From UBA2253 sp964646985 (GTDB lineage Bacteria > Bacillota_I > Bacilli_A > ML615J-28 > CAG-698), in the NCBI GenBank assembly GCA_964646985.1, contig CAZYFI010000065.1, positions 1 through 7,676 on the forward strand: a DNA stretch of 7,676 nucleotides. The letters are read 5' to 3'. Under the pieces are notes generated by a model. That model had not been told where the DNA came from. It searched no databases and saw only the letters and a program-made list of their open reading frames with translations. Numbering within the stretch: the first letter of the stretch is position 1; every line of letters begins with the position of its first letter. Shown piece by piece: positions 5,160 to 7,676 of this stretch. A program made the translations under genes and the position numbers.

Positions 5160-5804
5160 ATGAATCAACATTATTTAGAGTTTGTAGCTATTCTAAACAG
5201 AGAAGACAAAGACGAAGCATTGACCTATGCTTTACATTTGCTAGAACAAAAAACAATCTCAATTCAAGAACTTTATGAACAATTACTTGCGCCATCACTT
5301 TGGAATTTTGTTTGCGAGGAAAAGGAACAATCCGTGTGCATTTGGAAAGAGCATATGCGTACATCAATTATTCGCACAATTTTAGAGGCTACTTATTCAG
5401 AGATAATCAAACAAAAAAGAAATTCTCAACCGAAAAACAAAAAAGTAGTGGTATTTACTCCATCGGAAGAATATCATGAAATTGGAGCTATCATGGTTGC
5501 CAATTATTTCGCAATGGCTGGATACTCAAGTCAATACATTGGAGCCAACACACCAAGGTATGATGTGTTAGCCGCAATTGGGGTGTTTAAACCTGATTAT
5601 GTGGCCATTAGCGTTACAAATTATTATAATCTTGTAGTCACCAAACAAATAACTTCTGCAATCAAACAAAAATATCCTGAAGTGAAAATCATTGTAGGAG
5701 GTCAAGCATTTTCTCAAAAAGATGCATTGGATCAAGTAGAACATGATATTTATTTGGCTTCTTTGGCTGATATTTTTACCATGTCTGAAGGTGAATTATT
5801 ATGA
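5160..5804 (+). CDS. Standalone cobalamin (B12)-binding protein with CarH-like motifs
   Basis: The 214-residue protein has two parts. Residues about 1-85 form a helical cap like the B12-binding_2 domain; residues about 94-214 form a Rossmann-type B12-binding domain. The cobalt ligand His106 lies in SEEYHEIG, the ExHxxG form seen in CarH-type photoreceptors rather than the DxHxxG of methionine synthase. IGANTP (127-132), ISVTN (150-154) and the base-binding IIVGGQAF (177-184) follow. The cap keeps the CarH Glu-His pair (Glu64-His65 in WKEHMR), but Glu54 occupies the position of the CarH tryptophan. There is no HTH, methyltransferase, kinase or membrane segment. It could be a sensor or carrier acting through a partner, or a corrinoid protein of a methyltransferase system, although no methyltransferase or activase is nearby. 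It starts 11 bases after uvsE and overlaps the permease gene by 4 bases. The fold is confident, the function unknown. Confidence 0.85.
   Translation: MNQHYLEFVAILNREDKDEALTYALHLLEQKTISIQELYEQLLAPSLWNFVCEEKEQSVCIWKEHMRTSIIRTILEATYSEIIKQKRNSQPKNKKVVVFTPSEEYHEIGAIMVANYFAMAGYSSQYIGANTPRYDVLAAIGVFKPDYVAISVTNYYNLVVTKQITSAIKQKYPEVKIIVGGQAFSQKDALDQVEHDIYLASLADIFTMSEGELL
5787..5794 (+). promoter_or_regulatory. Ribosome binding site of the ABC permease
   Basis: GAAGGTGA lies 6 bases before the ATG at 5801, inside the end of the cobalamin-binding protein gene. It supports this start within the ATGA stop/start overlap. Confidence 0.7.
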
Positions 5805-6970
5805 GATTAGCTTTTAGTATTGCCACAAGGTTTTTGAAATCAGGACGATTACAAACGATTTTTATCATTTTAGGAATTGCTGTAGGTGTTTCTGTTCAAG
5901 TATTTATTGGGTCGTTGATATCGGGCTTGCAAAAAAGTTTGGTTGATAAAACCATTGGGAATTCTTCCCAAATAACTGTTTCTGCACCAACTTCTGAATA
6001 CATTAGTAATTATGAAGTAGTGATTGATGGCATGAATGAAAACGACAGGTTATCTGTTGTCTCTCCCGTCATCAATACCAATGGATTTGCGATCAATGGT
6101 GTTGATACGTCTCCCATCGTATTACGTGGTTTCGATAGCACAAACGCATATGAACTTGCAAATGGCATCTATAAATTTGATAAAAAGTTAATTGAGGGAA
6201 GATTGCCCAACGCAAACACTGAAGTGATATTAGGTTCTGAATTAAAGGAACTACTTAATATTAATATCAATGATGAAATCAACATCAATGTTCCTTTGGT
6301 AGGCAATCAAGATGTCACTGTGGTAGGCTTTTTTGATTTTGGTGTTGCTGCCATTAATTCAAGTTGGGGTGTGACCTCACTTGCTATGGTACAAGGATTG
6401 TTGGGAGCAAGTGGTAAAGTAAGTGCCATTGAATCACAAATCAATGAAAAAAATATTTTTGATGCGGTTGCAATTGCTGATGAAGTAAAAGCGATTGCCC
6501 AAGACCCTCTCGTTGTGAGTAATTGGATTGATAACAATCAAGAATTATTAAGTGGCTTACAAGGACAAAGTATCTCAAGTACCATGATTCAAGTGTTTGT
6601 CATGATATCTGTTGTGCTTGGCATTGCTAGTGTTTTGGCGATTATTGTATTACAAAAATCAAAACAAATCGGCATTTTAAAAGCGATGGGCATTCAAAAC
6701 CTAGATGCAAGTTTCGTCTTTTTGTTTGAAGGTTTGATTTTGGGTGTGTTAGGAGCGATTTTTGGTGTGCTGCTTGGCCTAGGTCTGTCATATTCTTTTG
6801 TGACATTTGCTTTAAAACCAGATGGAACACCGGTGGTACCACTGAATATTGATGGAGAGTTTATTGCTTTATCAGCTTTTATTGCTATTTTAGCAGCGCT
6901 TGGAGCATCGATTATTCCTGCGCGAAAATCTTCTAAATTAAGTGTAATCGAGGTGATTCGCAATGCCTAA
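5801..6970 (+). CDS. ABC transporter permease, FtsX/MacB/LolC family
   Basis: The 389-residue protein has the four-helix layout of the MacB/FtsX/LolC superfamily. A first transmembrane helix (about 18-40) is followed by a large extracytoplasmic domain (about 45-260, MacB-PCD-like). Three helices follow, at about 262-285, 303-337 and 353-375. The segment after the second helix, KSKQIGILKAMG (286-297), is the typical cytoplasmic coupling helix, and the tail PARKSSKLSVIEVIRNA has the usual PARxxxxLxxxExLR form. Such permeases do not form classical channels; they extract or expel lipoproteins, peptides or drugs, or signal across the membrane. The substrate is not apparent. It overlaps the cobalamin-binding protein gene by ATGA and the ATPase gene by 8 bases, which strongly implies coupled translation. 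It has the length of a LolC/LolE-type subunit and lacks a fused ATPase. Confidence 0.9.
   Translation: MRLAFSIATRFLKSGRLQTIFIILGIAVGVSVQVFIGSLISGLQKSLVDKTIGNSSQITVSAPTSEYISNYEVVIDGMNENDRLSVVSPVINTNGFAINGVDTSPIVLRGFDSTNAYELANGIYKFDKKLIEGRLPNANTEVILGSELKELLNININDEININVPLVGNQDVTVVGFFDFGVAAINSSWGVTSLAMVQGLLGASGKVSAIESQINEKNIFDAVAIADEVKAIAQDPLVVSNWIDNNQELLSGLQGQSISSTMIQVFVMISVVLGIASVLAIIVLQKSKQIGILKAMGIQNLDASFVFLFEGLILGVLGAIFGVLLGLGLSYSFVTFALKPDGTPVVPLNIDGEFIALSAFIAILAALGASIIPARKSSKLSVIEVIRNA
6950..6957 (+). promoter_or_regulatory. Ribosome binding site of the ABC ATPase
   Basis: GAGGTGAT inside the permease gene lies 5 bases before the ATG at 6963 and supports the 8-base overlap over the alternative in-frame ATG at 6975. 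Confidence 0.7.
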
Positions 6971-7658
6971 TATTATGGAATTAAGACAAATAACCAAGTT
7001 CTATGGAACAAAGGTTCGCACCCAGGTTTTGTTTGGCATTGATTTAGCATTCGAGGAAGGCTCTTTTAATTCTATTATTGGTCAATCGGGTAGTGGAAAG
7101 TCCACTTTGCTCAATATTTTAGGTACACTCGATCGACCGACGGATGGTGATATTATTATTAACCAAAAGAACACCAAAGCGATGAATAATCAAGAGTTAT
7201 CAAGACTTCGTAACGAAGATATCGGTTTTATTTTCCAATTTCATTATTTATTGCCAGAATTTACTGTGCTTGAAAATGTATTAATGCCTTATCGAATTTC
7301 TAAAAAGCCTATTTCTGATGAAATTCTAAAACGAGCTGATGAATTAATCGATTTGGTAGGACTATCAAAATATAAGCAAAGCTTAGCCACCAATATCAGT
7401 GGTGGTCAACAACAACGTGTTGCGATTGCCCGTAGTTTGATCAATAATCCAAAAATCATTTTGGCAGATGAGCCTACTGGTAATTTGGATAGTGATACCA
7501 CGGAACAAGTTTATGATTTGCTTCGCAAGATTAATAAAAAGTATCGAACCACCTTTATCATTATTACTCATGATCGCAAGATTGCGGAAAAAGCAGATCG
7601 AATCGTGGAAATTAAAGATGGAAAGATTAATCTAGATTTAATCAATCGAACAAACTAA
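6963..7658 (+). CDS. ABC transporter ATP-binding protein, LolD/MacB type
   Basis: This complete 231-residue nucleotide-binding subunit has Walker A GQSGSGKST (40-48), Q-loop Gln92 in FIFQFHYLLPEFTVLENV, signature ISGGQ (145-149), Walker B IILADE (165-170), D-loop NLDS (174-177) and switch His203 in ITHD. The FQFHxLLPEFTxLENV stretch after the Q-loop is characteristic of LolD/MacB-type ATPases and matches the permease encoded directly upstream. It should bind the cytoplasmic face of that permease, probably as a dimer with a permease dimer, and power movement of its extracytoplasmic domain. It is the last gene in the window. Whether the operon continues cannot be seen, as only 18 bases follow the stop. 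A second permease, as in LolCDE, could lie beyond the edge. Confidence 0.94.
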   Translation: MPNIMELRQITKFYGTKVRTQVLFGIDLAFEEGSFNSIIGQSGSGKSTLLNILGTLDRPTDGDIIINQKNTKAMNNQELSRLRNEDIGFIFQFHYLLPEFTVLENVLMPYRISKKPISDEILKRADELIDLVGLSKYKQSLATNISGGQQQRVAIARSLINNPKIILADEPTGNLDSDTTEQVYDLLRKINKKYRTTFIIITHDRKIAEKADRIVEIKDGKINLDLINRTN

Positions 7659-7676
7659 GAAAAATGCCCATTTAAT

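Noticed and set aside
6240..6300. AAT/ATC-rich repeated stretch encoding NININDEININV in the permease
   Set aside because: It is a short low-complexity coding segment, also seen in the glycerate kinase, explained by AT-rich Asn/Ile codon use rather than a functional repeat.
6307..6963. Several minus-strand frames opposite the permease
   Set aside because: They are antisense shadows of a gene with clear family motifs, and they lack ribosome binding sites or domain signals.
7662..7673. AAATGCCCATTT inverted repeat after the ATPase gene
   Set aside because: The loop would be two bases. It may be the start of a terminator cut by the window edge, but this cannot be supported from 18 bases.

Overview
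This AT-rich window (roughly one third GC by eye) reads as a chromosomal segment of a low-GC Firmicute or a relative near the base of the Mollicutes. The evidence is the base composition, strong AGGAGG-type ribosome binding sites, TATAAT promoters, an A/T-ending codon bias, and tightly overlapping genes. The eight full-length genes contain no internal TGA codon and use TGG for Trp. TGA ends two of them, so the standard bacterial code applies rather than the TGA=Trp code of many mycoplasmas. There are no RNA genes, insertion sequences, CRISPR arrays or phage genes, and no gene-free stretch above about 120 bases.

Layout. At the left edge is the possible end of an upstream membrane protein gene (2-82). 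A two-gene plus-strand unit follows: a secernin-type N-terminal-nucleophile hydrolase (97-1332) overlapping a TTG-started glycerate 2-kinase (1325-2443). A strong bidirectional terminator (about 2445-2486) separates this unit from a convergent minus-strand endonuclease/exonuclease/phosphatase family gene (2514-3203). Back-to-back promoters in 3204-3327 drive that gene leftward and an atypical 2-Cys glutathione-peroxidase-type gene (3328-3801) rightward.

The right half is an operon led by a good promoter (3814-3841) and a leader that can fold into an 11-bp hairpin with a GCAA loop. Its genes are a UV damage endonuclease (UvsE/UVDE) fused to a C-terminal DUF1722/YbgA-like domain, a standalone cobalamin-binding protein whose motifs resemble the CarH photoreceptor, and a FtsX/MacB/LolC-type ABC permease with its LolD-type ATPase. 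The last three genes are linked by 4- and 8-base overlaps, and the cobalamin protein starts 11 bases after uvsE ends.

The most interesting point is this last operon. It joins UV lesion repair, the YbgA domain (encoded next to photolyase in E. coli), a candidate B12-based sensor and an export-type ABC transporter, with a peroxidase just upstream. A light- or UV-stress response module is an attractive hypothesis, but the link is inferred from gene order and motifs only. The first half of the window looks like ordinary housekeeping metabolism.
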